Shown piece after piece: positions 1-9,101 of a DNA stretch of 18,017 nt (position 1 is its first letter; each line of letters starts with the position of its first letter). Under the pieces are notes generated by a model. The model searched no databases. It was not told the origin of the DNA and was given only the letters and a program-made list of their open reading frames with translations. The DNA comes from CAZALT01 sp964485515 (lineage in GTDB: Bacteria > Actinomycetota > Acidimicrobiia > Acidimicrobiales > Acidimicrobilacustridaceae), in assembly GCA_964485515.1 (NCBI GenBank), contig CAZALT010000065.1, positions 1-18,017 on the forward strand, read 5' to 3'. Position numbers and translations under genes: made by a program.

Positions 1-660
1 CGCACGGGTGGCGGCACTCCGGTGCACCTGTCGCCTGAGGACTTCGAGGTCGAGCGCACCGAGCAGACCGTTCGGTCCAGCACCGTGTTGATGCTCGACC
101 TCTCGCTGTCCATGCCGATGCGCGAGAACTTCCTGCCGGCCAAGAAGGTGGCCATGGCGTTGCACTCGCTCATCACGAGCCAGTTCCCCACCGACTACTT
201 CGGCATCGTGGGCTTCAGCGAGGTGGCTCGCGAGATCAAGGCGGCCGAGCTGCCCGAGGTGTCGTGGGACTTCGTGTACGGCACGAACATGCAGCACGGC
301 TTCCAGATCGCCCGTCGGCTGCTCGCCCGCCAGACCGGCACCAAGCAGATCATCATGGTCACCGACGGCGAGCCGACCGCCCACATCTTGTCGAACGGCG
401 AACCGTTCTTCAGCTACCCGCCGGTGCGCGAGACCGTCGACGCCACGCTGACCGAGGTGGCCCGCTGCACACGTGATGGCATCACCATCAACACCTTCAT
501 GCTCGACCCCACCCCGCACCTGCGCAGCTTCGTCGAGCGCGTCGCCGAGATGAACCGGGGACGGGCGTTCTTCACCACGCCCGACACGCTGGGCGACTAC
601 GTCCTCGTCGACTTCATCGAGCACCGCCGAGCGCTCCTCAAGGGCCGCCGCGCGTCCTGA
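1..660 (+). CDS. VWA-domain protein with MIDAS motif, C-terminal part (5' end outside window)
   Basis: The reading frame is open from base 1, so the gene begins upstream of the window; the GTG at 22 is just an internal valine codon. A von Willebrand factor A fold is seen: the metal-ion-dependent adhesion site DxSxS (MLDLSLSM, Asp at 97-99, Ser at 103 and 109), the second-loop Thr in GTNMQ (283-285) and the third-loop Asp in MVTDGEP (364-366), so the metal site looks complete. The conserved tail ends in DFIEHRR followed by a basic stretch. Proteins of this type in actinobacteria usually pair with a MoxR/Mg-chelatase-like AAA+ ATPase encoded next door, acting as metal-dependent protein-interaction or chaperone modules; the partner would lie left of the window (inference). 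The substrate is unknown. The gene ends with TGA at 658-660. Confidence 0.85.
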   Translation, partial: RTGGGTPVHLSPEDFEVERTEQTVRSSTVLMLDLSLSMPMRENFLPAKKVAMALHSLITSQFPTDYFGIVGFSEVAREIKAAELPEVSWDFVYGTNMQHGFQIARRLLARQTGTKQIIMVTDGEPTAHILSNGEPFFSYPPVRETVDATLTEVARCTRDGITINTFMLDPTPHLRSFVERVAEMNRGRAFFTTPDTLGDYVLVDFIEHRRALLKGRRAS

Positions 661-744
661 GTCCGGCGTGGGGTGAATCGCTTTGGCCACGCGCGTCAGT
701 CGCTGCCCGATCTCTGGGGTCAGGACCCTGTTCAGTCCGAGCTA

Positions 745-762
745 CCGTTGCACGGTCAACGG
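745..762. promoter_or_regulatory. Inverted repeat CCGTTG-N6-CAACGG upstream of the DUF2510 gene
   Basis: Perfect 6-bp arms at 745-750 and 757-762 lie just before the GAGAGG ribosome-binding site. The left arm overlaps a TACCGT hexamer (744-749) that could be a -10 element with a start near 756. This could be an operator or a 5'-leader hairpin masking the ribosome-binding site. Such short inverted repeats arise by chance in GC-rich DNA, so confidence is low. Confidence 0.25.
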
Positions 763-772
763 CGAGAGGTAG

Positions 773-1276
773 ATGACGATGAGCGACCAGACTGGCGATC
801 CCTATGGCTCTCCCGGTCCTGGATGGCATCCAGACCCCGATGCCCCAGGGCACGAGCGATATTGGGATGGTGTGCAGTGGACAAGCGATAGGCGGATTGC
901 ACCGCTGCCACCGATGGGGCCTGGTGTCGGATATGGGTATTCGCCGGGGCCCACCGCTCCTCCTGCAACGAACGGCAAGGCCATCGCATCGATGGTCTTG
1001 GGAATCATTTCTATCCCCCTCTGCTACATCGGGTTCATCCCGGGGATCCTCGCGATCGTCTTCGGTTCGGGAGCGAAGAAGGAGATCGACGCGTCGGCGG
1101 GACGACAAGGCGGTCGAGGGATGGCAACGGCGGGAGTTGTCACGGGGATCGTCGGGACGCTCTGGCTCGTTGTGCTGGGCATAGTTGTGCTCACAACGTT
1201 CCTCGGCCAGAGCGCGAGTTCCAGGTTCGAACCGATCTGCAACGACTACGACGACTACTCGTACAACGACTGCTGA
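773..1276 (+). CDS. DUF2510 / DUF4190-like small membrane protein
   Basis: Two candidate ATG starts lie six bases apart. The GAGAGG at 764-769 is 9 nt from the ATG at 779 but only 3 nt from the one at 773, so translation may really start at 779 (MSDQTG). The N-terminus holds the DUF2510 signature (PGWHPDPDAPG, then RYWDGVQWT), a short Trp-rich module common in actinobacterial membrane proteins. After a Pro/Gly-rich linker come two hydrophobic segments (IASMVLGIISIP to IVFGSGA, and MATAGVVTGIVG to VVLTTFL) that resemble the DUF4190 two-helix unit. The last 15 or so residues are unusually acidic and Tyr/Asn-rich (NDYDDYSYNDC) and include a C-terminal cysteine. The protein is probably an inner-membrane protein with a cytoplasmic DUF2510 head. 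No biochemical role can be assigned. It appears monocistronic. Confidence 0.8.
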   Translation: MTMSDQTGDPYGSPGPGWHPDPDAPGHERYWDGVQWTSDRRIAPLPPMGPGVGYGYSPGPTAPPATNGKAIASMVLGIISIPLCYIGFIPGILAIVFGSGAKKEIDASAGRQGGRGMATAGVVTGIVGTLWLVVLGIVVLTTFLGQSASSRFEPICNDYDDYSYNDC

Positions 1277-1618
1277 CCGGTTCGCGACTGGGAGATCCAA
1301 CCGACGGCTCGTTCAAAGAGTCGTCGGCGAACGAGGTCGCCTCGGTGTTGTCCCGTTCGTGACGTCGTTGTGTCAGCGCTCGATTCGGGTGTTGACCGAT
1401 GTCACGCTGACGGCGCGATCAGCGAGAACCGCATGGGATCAACGGAATTCCGAAATCTCCTCTTGCGTGCGGCCGTTCTCCTGGGTCATGATCACACCGT
1501 TGTAATTACAGATGTGGTATTGCGCAATCGTCTTCAGAGGGGCTTCGGGCGGAGTCCGGGCAGCGCACCTGCATCGATTCACCCATGAACAGCAGCAGCC
1601 CAACCCGAAAGGGGCCTG
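1277..1618. other. Non-coding stretch upstream of whiB, with palindromes
   Basis: I recognise no protein-coding gene here; the frames that stay open give compositionally odd peptides without domains. The stretch is visibly richer in A+T than its neighbours, particularly 1436-1530. It holds an interrupted inverted repeat, GTCAGCG at 1372-1378 and CGCTGAC at 1405-1411, a perfect 10-bp palindrome TGTAATTACA at 1502-1511, and TGCGCA at 1522-1527. A TTGACC at 1392-1397 could be a -35 element. The most likely role is the promoter and a long 5' leader for the whiB gene that follows. I could not fix a single promoter. Confidence 0.4.
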
Positions 1619-1654
1619 GTGGATCCTCCACCAGGGCGGGACGAGGAGGCCGAC

Positions 1655-1930
1655 GTGCCGCACGGAACCGCAGAATCCACTGAAGACAAGGCCTGGCAGG
1701 ACTACGCGAACTGCCTGGGCGTCGACCCCGATCTCTTCTTCCCCGAGCGTGGTGCGTCCACCCGGGAAGCCAAAGAGGTCTGCCGAGGCTGCGTCGTGCG
1801 CGAGGACTGCCTCGAGTACGCGCTCCGCAACGGCGAGAAGTTCGGCATCTGGGGCGGGATGAGCGAGCGTGAGCGCCGCAAGATCCGCCGCCAGCGGGCC
1901 TTGGCCCGCGCCGCCGCCAGCTCGGCCTGA
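1655..1930 (+). CDS. WhiB-family iron-sulfur transcriptional regulator (WhiB2/WhmD-like)
   Basis: The GTG at 1655 is chosen because a near-perfect ribosome-binding site, GAGGAGG at 1643-1649, lies 5 nt upstream; this gives 91 residues, the usual WhiB length. An alternative in-frame GTG at 1619 has a weaker AAAGGGG and would add 12 residues. The four cluster-ligand cysteines are present: C20, C43 and C46 (CRGC) and C52. The turn GIWGG (64-68) is followed by SERERRKIRRQR, the basic DNA-binding tail. The sequence around FFPERGASTREAKEVC and ECLEYAL-type spacing most resembles WhiB2/WhmD, a group linked to septation and growth in mycobacteria. WhiB proteins carry a [4Fe-4S] cluster, typically bind the primary sigma factor and are found in actinobacteria. 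The stop codon lies inside the first unit of a 20-bp tandem repeat. Confidence 0.93.
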   Translation: MPHGTAESTEDKAWQDYANCLGVDPDLFFPERGASTREAKEVCRGCVVREDCLEYALRNGEKFGIWGGMSERERRKIRRQRALARAAASSA

Positions 1931-2000
1931 CGCGAACCAGCTCGGCCTGACGCGAACCAGCTTGGCCTGACGCGAACTTCGTCGGCCTGCGTCCAACCTC
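1921..2000. repeat. 20-bp tandem direct repeat, about four units
   Basis: Units start at 1921, 1941, 1961 and 1981. The first two are identical (CTCGGCCTGACGCGAACCAG), the third differs at three positions (CTTGG at the start, TTC at the end) and the fourth is degenerate (keeping TCGGCCTG and the CCAAC/CGAAC-like core). The array starts within the last codons of whiB and fills the space before the convergent formiminotransferase gene. There are no spacers, so this is not CRISPR. It probably arose by slippage; a role in transcription termination or protein binding is possible but not shown. Confidence 0.85.
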
Positions 2001-2014
2001 GTTCGAGCTCGGTG

Positions 2015-2044
2015 CTCGTTCGACAGTGACTCGTTCGACAGTGA
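2015..2044. repeat. Perfect 15-bp tandem duplication
   Basis: CTCGTTCGACAGTGA occurs twice head to tail at 2015-2029 and 2030-2044 without mismatch, immediately after the degenerate end of the 20-bp array and just beyond the stop codon of the minus-strand gene. The unit is unrelated to the 20-bp unit, so this is a second, independent duplication in the same 120-bp junction. Confidence 0.9.
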
Positions 2045-2049
2045 GCCGA

Positions 2050-2065
2050 CTCAGCTCTCGCTGAG
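2050..2065 (-). terminator. Small hairpin at the 3' end of the formiminotransferase gene
   Basis: CTCAGC at 2050-2055 and GCTGAG at 2060-2065 form a perfect 6-bp stem with a TCTC loop, overlapping the last codons and stop of the minus-strand gene. It has no T tract and is short, so it is at best a weak terminator or an mRNA 3'-end stabiliser. Confidence 0.25.
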
Positions 2066-2872
2066 CCCTTGCGCCGCGACCCTCGCCTCGATGGTGCGGT
2101 CGACCGACAGGTCCAGCTCCTGCCACCGGTCCGCGGGAGTCGCACGGAGCACAGCATCGGGTACGAGCCCCACGAGCTCCGCGTGGGACACGGCGGCGCG
2201 GTCCGCGATCGCGTCGACGACGTCCACCGGTCCTATCGCCAGCGGATCGATGAGGTTCATCGACACCTGCACCTGGTCGCCGACCTGGAGGCCGAGGGCG
2301 CGAACCGCCGGGCCGCGCAGGTGGCGAGCGATGTCGCGCGCCGTTCCCAGGTCGTGGCCGTCGAGCCACACGTTGTAGGCCACGAGCGCAGGGCGTGCTC
2401 CCACCGCGCACGCGCCCGCGGTGAGGTGCGGAGTGGGCGGGCCGAAGTCCGGGGCAAGGTGGACGAAGGCGCTCCTTCGTACGTCGGGCAGCGTTCGGCC
2501 GGGCTCGTCGGATTGCGGGCGGGCGACATCAGGTCCGTAGAGGAAGCACGGGACGCCGATCGCGTCCGAGAACCACTCGGCGAACAGGTTCCGGGCGCCG
2601 ATGGCGTGCTCCATGGTCAGCTCGCCGAGGGGCACGAACGGCACGACGTCGACGGCGCCGATGCACGGGTGCACCCCGTCGTGGCCACGCATGTCGACCA
2701 TCATCACGGCCGCTTCGGCCAGCAGCCGTGGCCGCATCTCGCCGACGCAGGTGAACACGGAGCGGTTGTGGTCGGCATCGGTGTGCACATCGAGGGCACC
2801 GCCCAGCTCGCCCAGGCGCTCGACGATGTCGAGGCGACGGCCTTCGCTCACGTTGACGACGCACTCCAGCAC
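2051..2872 (-). CDS. Glutamate formimidoyltransferase (formiminotransferase domain protein)
   Basis: The enzyme family transfers the formimino group of N-formimino-L-glutamate to tetrahydrofolate, the last step of one histidine-degradation route that feeds one-carbon metabolism. The GTG start (2872) is set by AGGAGG at 2879-2884, 6 nt upstream on the minus strand, and by the first residues VLECVVNVSEG, the hallmark N-terminus of the family. Further family blocks follow: HTDADHNRSVFT near residue 40, GHDGVHPCIGAVDVVPF around residues 75-95, and AYNVWL in the C-terminal subdomain. At 273 residues it has only the formiminotransferase part, without the cyclodeaminase domain of the animal bifunctional enzyme, and is a little short for the family. 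No other histidine-degradation gene is nearby, so the physiological role is inferred from family alone. It is divergent from tatA and convergent with whiB. Confidence 0.88.
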   Translation of the reverse strand: MLECVVNVSEGRRLDIVERLGELGGALDVHTDADHNRSVFTCVGEMRPRLLAEAAVMMVDMRGHDGVHPCIGAVDVVPFVPLGELTMEHAIGARNLFAEWFSDAIGVPCFLYGPDVARPQSDEPGRTLPDVRRSAFVHLAPDFGPPTPHLTAGACAVGARPALVAYNVWLDGHDLGTARDIARHLRGPAVRALGLQVGDQVQVSMNLIDPLAIGPVDVVDAIADRAAVSHAELVGLVPDAVLRATPADRWQELDLSVDRTIEARVAAQGLSES

Positions 2873-2896
2873 CTGGGGCCTCCTGGCAGCCGCGCA

Positions 2897-2925
2897 GTGG
2901 ACGCGGGATCGTGGGCCGGTAGGGT
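2897..2925 (+). promoter_or_regulatory. Leaderless promoter of tatA
   Basis: TAGGGT at 2920-2925 matches the actinobacterial TANNNT -10 and sits 7 nt before the ATG at 2933, the distance expected if transcription starts at the ATG itself. GTGGAC at 2897-2902 is a plausible -35 with a 17-nt spacer. On the other strand the same bases read TACCCT (2926 to 2921), so a divergent -10 for the formiminotransferase gene may overlap it. Confidence 0.6.
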
Positions 2926-2932
2926 ACGGCCC

Positions 2933-3106
2933 ATGAACCTCGGTGGCATGGAAATCCTCATCATCGTCGTCGTGGTGCTCCTGCTCTTCGGCAGCTCCCA
3001 GCTCCCCAAGCTCGCCCGTTCGATCGGTCAGGCTCAAAAGGAGTTCAAGGATGGTCTCAAAGAAGGCGAAGAGGGCACCGACAAGGCGGATGACGAGAAG
3101 GCGTGA
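2933..3106 (+). CDS. tatA: Sec-independent twin-arginine translocase subunit TatA (TatA/E family)
   Basis: This 57-residue protein has the TatA layout: a short N-terminal stub, a single transmembrane helix (about residues 7-19, MEILIIVVVVLLLF), the conserved FG hinge (19-20), an amphipathic helix (SSQLPKLARSIGQAQKEFKDGL, about 22-43) and an acidic tail. TatA oligomerises with TatB/TatC to move folded twin-arginine proteins across the inner membrane. The Glu just before the helix is seen in some TatB and many actinobacterial TatA proteins, but the short tail argues for TatA. No ribosome-binding site is visible, in line with a leaderless transcript; a second ATG at 2948 would remove five residues. 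No tatB or tatC is in the window. Confidence 0.9.
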   Translation: MNLGGMEILIIVVVVLLLFGSSQLPKLARSIGQAQKEFKDGLKEGEEGTDKADDEKA

Positions 3107-3134
3107 GGCTCCGACCGTCACTGGGTAGCCCCCG

Positions 3135-4025
3135 GTGATGGGCGCCGTCCTCGTCGGCCTCGACGGATCTGCTGAGTCGATCGCCGCGCTGCGGTGGGCC
3201 GCGTGGTTCGCCACCACCACCCAACGTGAGCTGCACGTCGCGCACAGCTGGCAGCGCGGCTCCAAGCACGGACTGCTGGCGTCGACCGCCACGGGCGCAC
3301 TCGACGCGGAAGACCTCGAGTCCGCCGTGTGCGAGGCCCTGCGTGGCATCGTCGACCAGGAGCTCGACGATGCGTCGGTCGTCACCGACTACCGGGCGCT
3401 GCGGGGCGACATCGCAACCTCGCTGCTCGCGGAGGCCGACCGCGACCACGGACTGCTGATCGTGGTCGGGGCCCGAGGATATGGAGGCGCACGCCGTGCC
3501 GTGCTCGGCTCGGTGAGCCGACGGCTCACCGAGTGCCCTGCCCGCACGGTGGTGATCGTGCCCGACGAGGTGTCGATACCCGAACCGGGGCCGTGGTCGA
3601 TCGTCGTCGGCATCGACGGTTCGACGGCGTCGTCGCGTGCGGTGCGCTGGGCGGCTTCGGTGGCCCGGCACGGTGGCCGGGTCGTCGCCGTGCACGCGTT
3701 GGAGCTCGCCGAGCTGGACATGACGCGCGCCGAGCGGGCTGCGACGCTCGAGGAGATGCACCGTCGGTTGGCCGAGGAGTGGTGTGCGCCGCTGCGAGCG
3801 GCGGGCGTGGCCCACGAGGTGCGGGTCGACTACGGGCCGGCGCGCGAGGTGCTCGCCCGGGTCGCGGAGCAGGTTCGCCCGGTGTGCGTGGTGGCCGGGT
3901 CGCGTGGCATGGGGTCGTTGTCGCAGCGTCTGCTCGGGAGCGTGACCCACAACCTGGTCCGTGAGCTGGACTGGCCGACCGTGGTCGTCCCGGCGCCGCG
4001 CGATCGCCTGGTCTGGACGGTCTGA
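3135..4025 (+). CDS. Universal stress protein with two tandem Usp domains
   Basis: This is a 295-296-residue protein, the normal length for tandem-domain actinobacterial Usps. GTG at 3135 and ATG at 3138 are adjacent starts; neither has a clear ribosome-binding site, and the protein begins (M)MGAVLVGLDGS. Domain 1 (about 1-143) ends with the ATP-binding pattern G2xG9xGS as GARGYGGARRAVLGS; domain 2 (about 150-290) starts with WSIVVGIDGS and repeats the pattern as GSRGMGSLSQRLLGS. Both nucleotide sites therefore look intact. Tandem Usps are soluble ATP-binding stress proteins of dormancy and low oxygen in mycobacteria. The gene follows tatA by about 30 nt and could be co-transcribed with it. 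It is convergent with the cation ATPase gene; similar Usp/P-type ATPase neighbourhoods occur in the mycobacterial dormancy regulon, but a link here is inference. Confidence 0.92.
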   Translation: MMGAVLVGLDGSAESIAALRWAAWFATTTQRELHVAHSWQRGSKHGLLASTATGALDAEDLESAVCEALRGIVDQELDDASVVTDYRALRGDIATSLLAEADRDHGLLIVVGARGYGGARRAVLGSVSRRLTECPARTVVIVPDEVSIPEPGPWSIVVGIDGSTASSRAVRWAASVARHGGRVVAVHALELAELDMTRAERAATLEEMHRRLAEEWCAPLRAAGVAHEVRVDYGPAREVLARVAEQVRPVCVVAGSRGMGSLSQRLLGSVTHNLVRELDWPTVVVPAPRDRLVWTV

Positions 4026-4044
4026 ACGAACCCGGTTGTCGAGC

Positions 4045-4076
4045 GATCGGGGAGACCCCGATTCGGTCGACCCCGA

Positions 4077-4078
<2 letters not shown>
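4045..4078. terminator. Possible bidirectional terminator between convergent usp and ATPase genes
   Basis: GATCGGGG at 4045-4052 can pair with CCCCGATT at 4056-4063 (seven Watson-Crick pairs plus a G-T closing pair, AGA loop) or, perfectly over 8 bp, with CCCCGATC at 4071-4078. It lies in the 51-nt gap between two convergent genes, where a shared terminator is expected. There is no T run, which is common in GC-rich actinobacteria. Confidence 0.5.
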
Positions 4079-6821
<2,743 letters not shown>

Positions 6822-6827
6822 CGGGCC

Positions 6828-6856
6828 ACGCTAACCGAGGCCCCTGGTCGGTGTTC
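6828..6856 (-). promoter_or_regulatory. Leaderless promoter of the P2-type ATPase gene
   Basis: On the minus strand TAGCGT (6833 to 6828) lies 6 nt before the ATG at 6821, and GAACAC (6856 to 6851) lies upstream with a 17-nt spacer. No ribosome-binding site precedes the ATG. The -35-like GAACAC and its spacer are identical to those before ppk1. Confidence 0.55.
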
Positions 6857-6895
6857 GGGCGCCGCGACGTGCCCACCGGCCCAGCTCGCGAGCGT

Positions 6896-6921
6896 GCCGT
6901 CGAGCGGACCGCCGTCGAGCG
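6896..6921. repeat. 11-bp direct repeat GCCGTCGAGCG, 15-bp period
   Basis: GCCGTCGAGCG occurs at 6896-6906 and 6911-6921, just beyond the stop codon of the minus-strand whiB gene. The adjacent GACCC/GGGTC at 6921-6934 can form a 5-bp hairpin over the whiB stop. This may contribute to termination; otherwise no role is apparent. Confidence 0.4.
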
Positions 6922-6932
6922 ACCCGTGCGGG

Positions 6933-7190
6933 TCAGTGGCTCGACGAGACGAAGAGGTCCCCTACGGGAACCTTGCGCGCCTTGAGGATGCGGCGTCGTT
7001 GCCGTTCGGAGGTGCCGCCCCACACGCCGTGGTCGATGCGCTGCTCGAGCGCGTACTCGAGGCAAGGCTCTTTGGCCGGGCACTCGGCACAGATCTTCTT
7101 GGCGCGTTCGACCCCGACACCGTCGCTGGGGAAGAACGTGGTGGGCGGCTCGAACCGACAGAGCCCTCGAGCCATCCAGGATGTTTGCAT
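6933..7190 (-). CDS. WhiB-family iron-sulfur transcriptional regulator
   Basis: This is an 85-residue protein starting at ATG 7190, preceded 4 nt upstream by CGGAGG (7195-7200 on the minus strand). Cluster-ligand cysteines are C11, C34 and C37 (CAEC) and C43; GVWGG is at 55-59, followed by the basic stretch SERQRRRILKAR. It lacks the RGRP AT-hook of WhiB7. It differs from the upstream whiB in having a very short N-terminus and an extended C-terminus (VPVGDLFVSSSH), so the two are paralogues of different subgroups; I do not assign a subtype. It is transcribed divergently from the htrA-like protease across a 169-nt gap, which holds promoters for both, and it may regulate itself or its neighbours (inference). 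Confidence 0.92.
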   Translation of the reverse strand: MQTSWMARGLCRFEPPTTFFPSDGVGVERAKKICAECPAKEPCLEYALEQRIDHGVWGGTSERQRRRILKARKVPVGDLFVSSSH

Positions 7191-7254
7191 GTCGCCTCCG
7201 TTGGGTTGACTGTCAGACGAGACTGCAGCCACAAAAGTTCCCAGCGATTGGTGA

Positions 7255-7307
7255 CCTTCCTCTCCGGCCGGGAAGGGTACTGCCTGAACGGGAGATGTAC
7301 GCACATC
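7255..7307. promoter_or_regulatory. Divergent whiB / htrA intergenic control region
   Basis: In the 169-nt gap I see an inverted repeat CCTTCC (7255-7260) / GGAAGG (7271-7276) enclosing the palindrome CCGGCCGG, and a second, GATGT-ACGC-ACATC (about 7294-7307). On the minus strand, TTGACG (complement of 7325-7330) could be a -35 for whiB, but no -10 at good spacing stands out. These are candidate operators only. Confidence 0.3.
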
Positions 7308-7346
7308 GTCCGGCAGGCGCGAGACGTCAAACCCGTGCCTCGCCAC

Positions 7347-7352
7347 TACAGT
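7347..7352 (+). promoter_or_regulatory. -10 element of a leaderless htrA-like promoter
   Basis: TACAGT at 7347-7352 is a TANNNT -10 placed 7 nt before the GTG start at 7360, with no ribosome-binding site in between. No convincing -35 is visible (ACGTCA lies at the 17-nt position). The geometry matches the tatA, ppk1 and ATPase promoters in this window. Confidence 0.5.
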
Positions 7353-7359
7353 TCGCCCG

Positions 7360-9012
7360 GTGTCCGAGACGGAGCCATCTGGCGAGCCCGGTCCCTCGGG
7401 ACCGATGAGCGGTGCGCAGGACGCGCCTCGCCCCGATGGCGCTCCGGGTGGCCAGGGGCCGTGGACCATCCCGGGGTCGGGCGCCACGTCGGCACCCTCA
7501 CCCCAGGCGTTGCCGACCACGCCACCTCCCCCCGCACCGCCGGTCACCGCTCCGGGGCCTCCGCCCAGTCCGTTCGCGCCGCCGCCTCCCGGTTCGGCCC
7601 ACCCGTTCCCGCCGGCTCCGCCGGTCCCGCCGAGCGGTTGGGTGGCAGGGGCGGGCGAGGTCGTCGGCGATCGCTTCACCTCGCCACCGGTCACGGTGCG
7701 CCCTGCAGGCGCGAACCCCGGATCGGGCGGGTCGCCCACGATGATCCGCCCCTGTCTTCCCCCAGAGGCCACCGACGCACCGCCCACGCACGCCGGCGGA
7801 GGGTTCGGCGTTGGGCCCCCGCCTCTGGTCATGCCTGCCTCGCCGCCGTCGTTCGACCCCCCTCGGGCCCTGCCCCCGTTGCCCACCTTGCCGGGATCGG
7901 AGCCGACTCCAGCGCCCACCCGCGACGGAGCGCGCCTCGCGGCGATCGTCGGCGTGATCGCCGCGGTGATCGCCGCGGTGCTCACCGCGAGCCTCTTCGT
8001 CGTCTTCGACAACGACGCGACCACGACCGCGGCCGACGCCGGCGACGGTGAGGTGCTCGAGCCGTCCGAGCTCGACATCCGGGCGCTGCTCGACAAGGCG
8101 CAGCCGTCCGTCGTGGCGATCGAGACGAGCAACGAATCGACGTCGGGTGTCTTCGGCGGCGCGGGAACGGGTGTCATCGTCAGCGAGGACGGCTATGTGC
8201 TCACCAACTGGCACGTGGTCTCGAGCGGCGGTGACATCGCGATCGTCCTGCCCGATGGCTCGTCGCGCCCCGCCGTGCTCGTCGGCAGCTTCCCCAACGA
8301 CGACATCGCGCTCGTCAAGGTGCAGGACGCGACCGGTTTCGTTCCGGCCGAGCTGGGCGAGTCGGCATCGGTCGACGTGGGCGATCCCGTGGTTGCCATC
8401 GGCAACGCGCTGAACCTCGGGGTGACCCCGAGCGTCACGACCGGGATCATCTCGGCGCAGGACCGCACGATCTCGGGGGAAGGCTTCCAGCTGCGCGGGC
8501 TCATCCAGACCGACGCCGCCATCAATCCCGGCAACTCCGGTGGGCCGCTCATCGATGCCGACGGTCGCGTCATCGGGATCAACACCGCGATCCTCGGTGA
8601 CGCCCAGAACATCGGCTTCTCGATCCCCATCGACCGGGTCAAGCCGCTCATCGAGCAGATCAAGGAGGGTGGCGGCGAGATCAGCGCCGACTCGGCCTTC
8701 CTCGGCATCCGCACGCAGTCGATCCCCGATGTCTCCACCGAACTGCTCGACGAGTACGGCGTGTCGGCGTCGCGCGGTGGCTTCATCGTCGACGTCGAAG
8801 CGGGCTCGGCCGCCGAGGCCGCCGACCTCCGGCTGGGCGACGTGATCGTGGCTGTCGACGGCGAGACCGTCACCTCCGCGGACCAGGTCGTCGACATCAT
8901 CCGCTCGCACAAGGCCGGCGACACCGTCATCATCGAGTTCGAGCGCGACGGTCGGCGCGAGTCCGCCGAGGTGACCCTCGGGAGCCGCGCCGGCGACGAT
9001 GGCGGCAACTGA
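7360..9012 (+). CDS. Membrane-anchored HtrA/DegP-type serine protease with C-terminal PDZ domain
   Basis: This is a 550-residue protein. Residues 1-190 form a Pro/Gly/Ala-rich, apparently disordered cytoplasmic region. A single membrane helix (about 194-216, AAIVGVIAAVIAAVLTASLF) is followed by an extracytoplasmic trypsin-like domain with a complete catalytic triad: His285 (TNWHVV), Asp315 (DDIALVKV) and Ser393 (NPGNSGGPL). One PDZ domain follows (about 445-545, FLGIRTQ to EVTLGSR). Such proteases degrade or process misfolded envelope proteins and sense stress. Start: GTG at 7360 without a ribosome-binding site, 7 nt after a TACAGT -10. The cytoplasmic tail is long for the family and could interact with cytosolic partners (inference). 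The upstream neighbour is a divergent whiB, the downstream one a small protein of unknown function. Confidence 0.93.
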   Translation: MSETEPSGEPGPSGPMSGAQDAPRPDGAPGGQGPWTIPGSGATSAPSPQALPTTPPPPAPPVTAPGPPPSPFAPPPPGSAHPFPPAPPVPPSGWVAGAGEVVGDRFTSPPVTVRPAGANPGSGGSPTMIRPCLPPEATDAPPTHAGGGFGVGPPPLVMPASPPSFDPPRALPPLPTLPGSEPTPAPTRDGARLAAIVGVIAAVIAAVLTASLFVVFDNDATTTAADAGDGEVLEPSELDIRALLDKAQPSVVAIETSNESTSGVFGGAGTGVIVSEDGYVLTNWHVVSSGGDIAIVLPDGSSRPAVLVGSFPNDDIALVKVQDATGFVPAELGESASVDVGDPVVAIGNALNLGVTPSVTTGIISAQDRTISGEGFQLRGLIQTDAAINPGNSGGPLIDADGRVIGINTAILGDAQNIGFSIPIDRVKPLIEQIKEGGGEISADSAFLGIRTQSIPDVSTELLDEYGVSASRGGFIVDVEAGSAAEAADLRLGDVIVAVDGETVTSADQVVDIIRSHKAGDTVIIEFERDGRRESAEVTLGSRAGDDGGN

Positions 9013-9101
9013 GCAGAGCATCGACTGCGGGTCGGCCAGGTCGCCGGGGTAAGGTTTCCGGTCCCATCCGTCAGCCCGCCCGTCCAGGCAGGGGAATCGC
9101 C

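Noticed and set aside
1224..1233. tRNA T-arm-like GGTTCGAACC
   Set aside because: No acceptor, D or anticodon stems can be drawn around it, and it lies inside the coding region of the DUF2510 gene.
1370..1588. 72-codon plus-strand frame in the leader of whiB
   Set aside because: No ribosome-binding site, no recognisable family, and composition not clearly coding; kept as non-coding.
1585..1683. Short 32-codon frame (MNSSSPTRKGP...) overlapping the start of whiB
   Set aside because: It has no ribosome-binding site and an Arg-rich chance composition. A regulatory leader peptide cannot be excluded but nothing supports it.
1921..2000. CRISPR array
   Set aside because: The repeat units are directly adjacent with no spacers and no cas genes are in the window.
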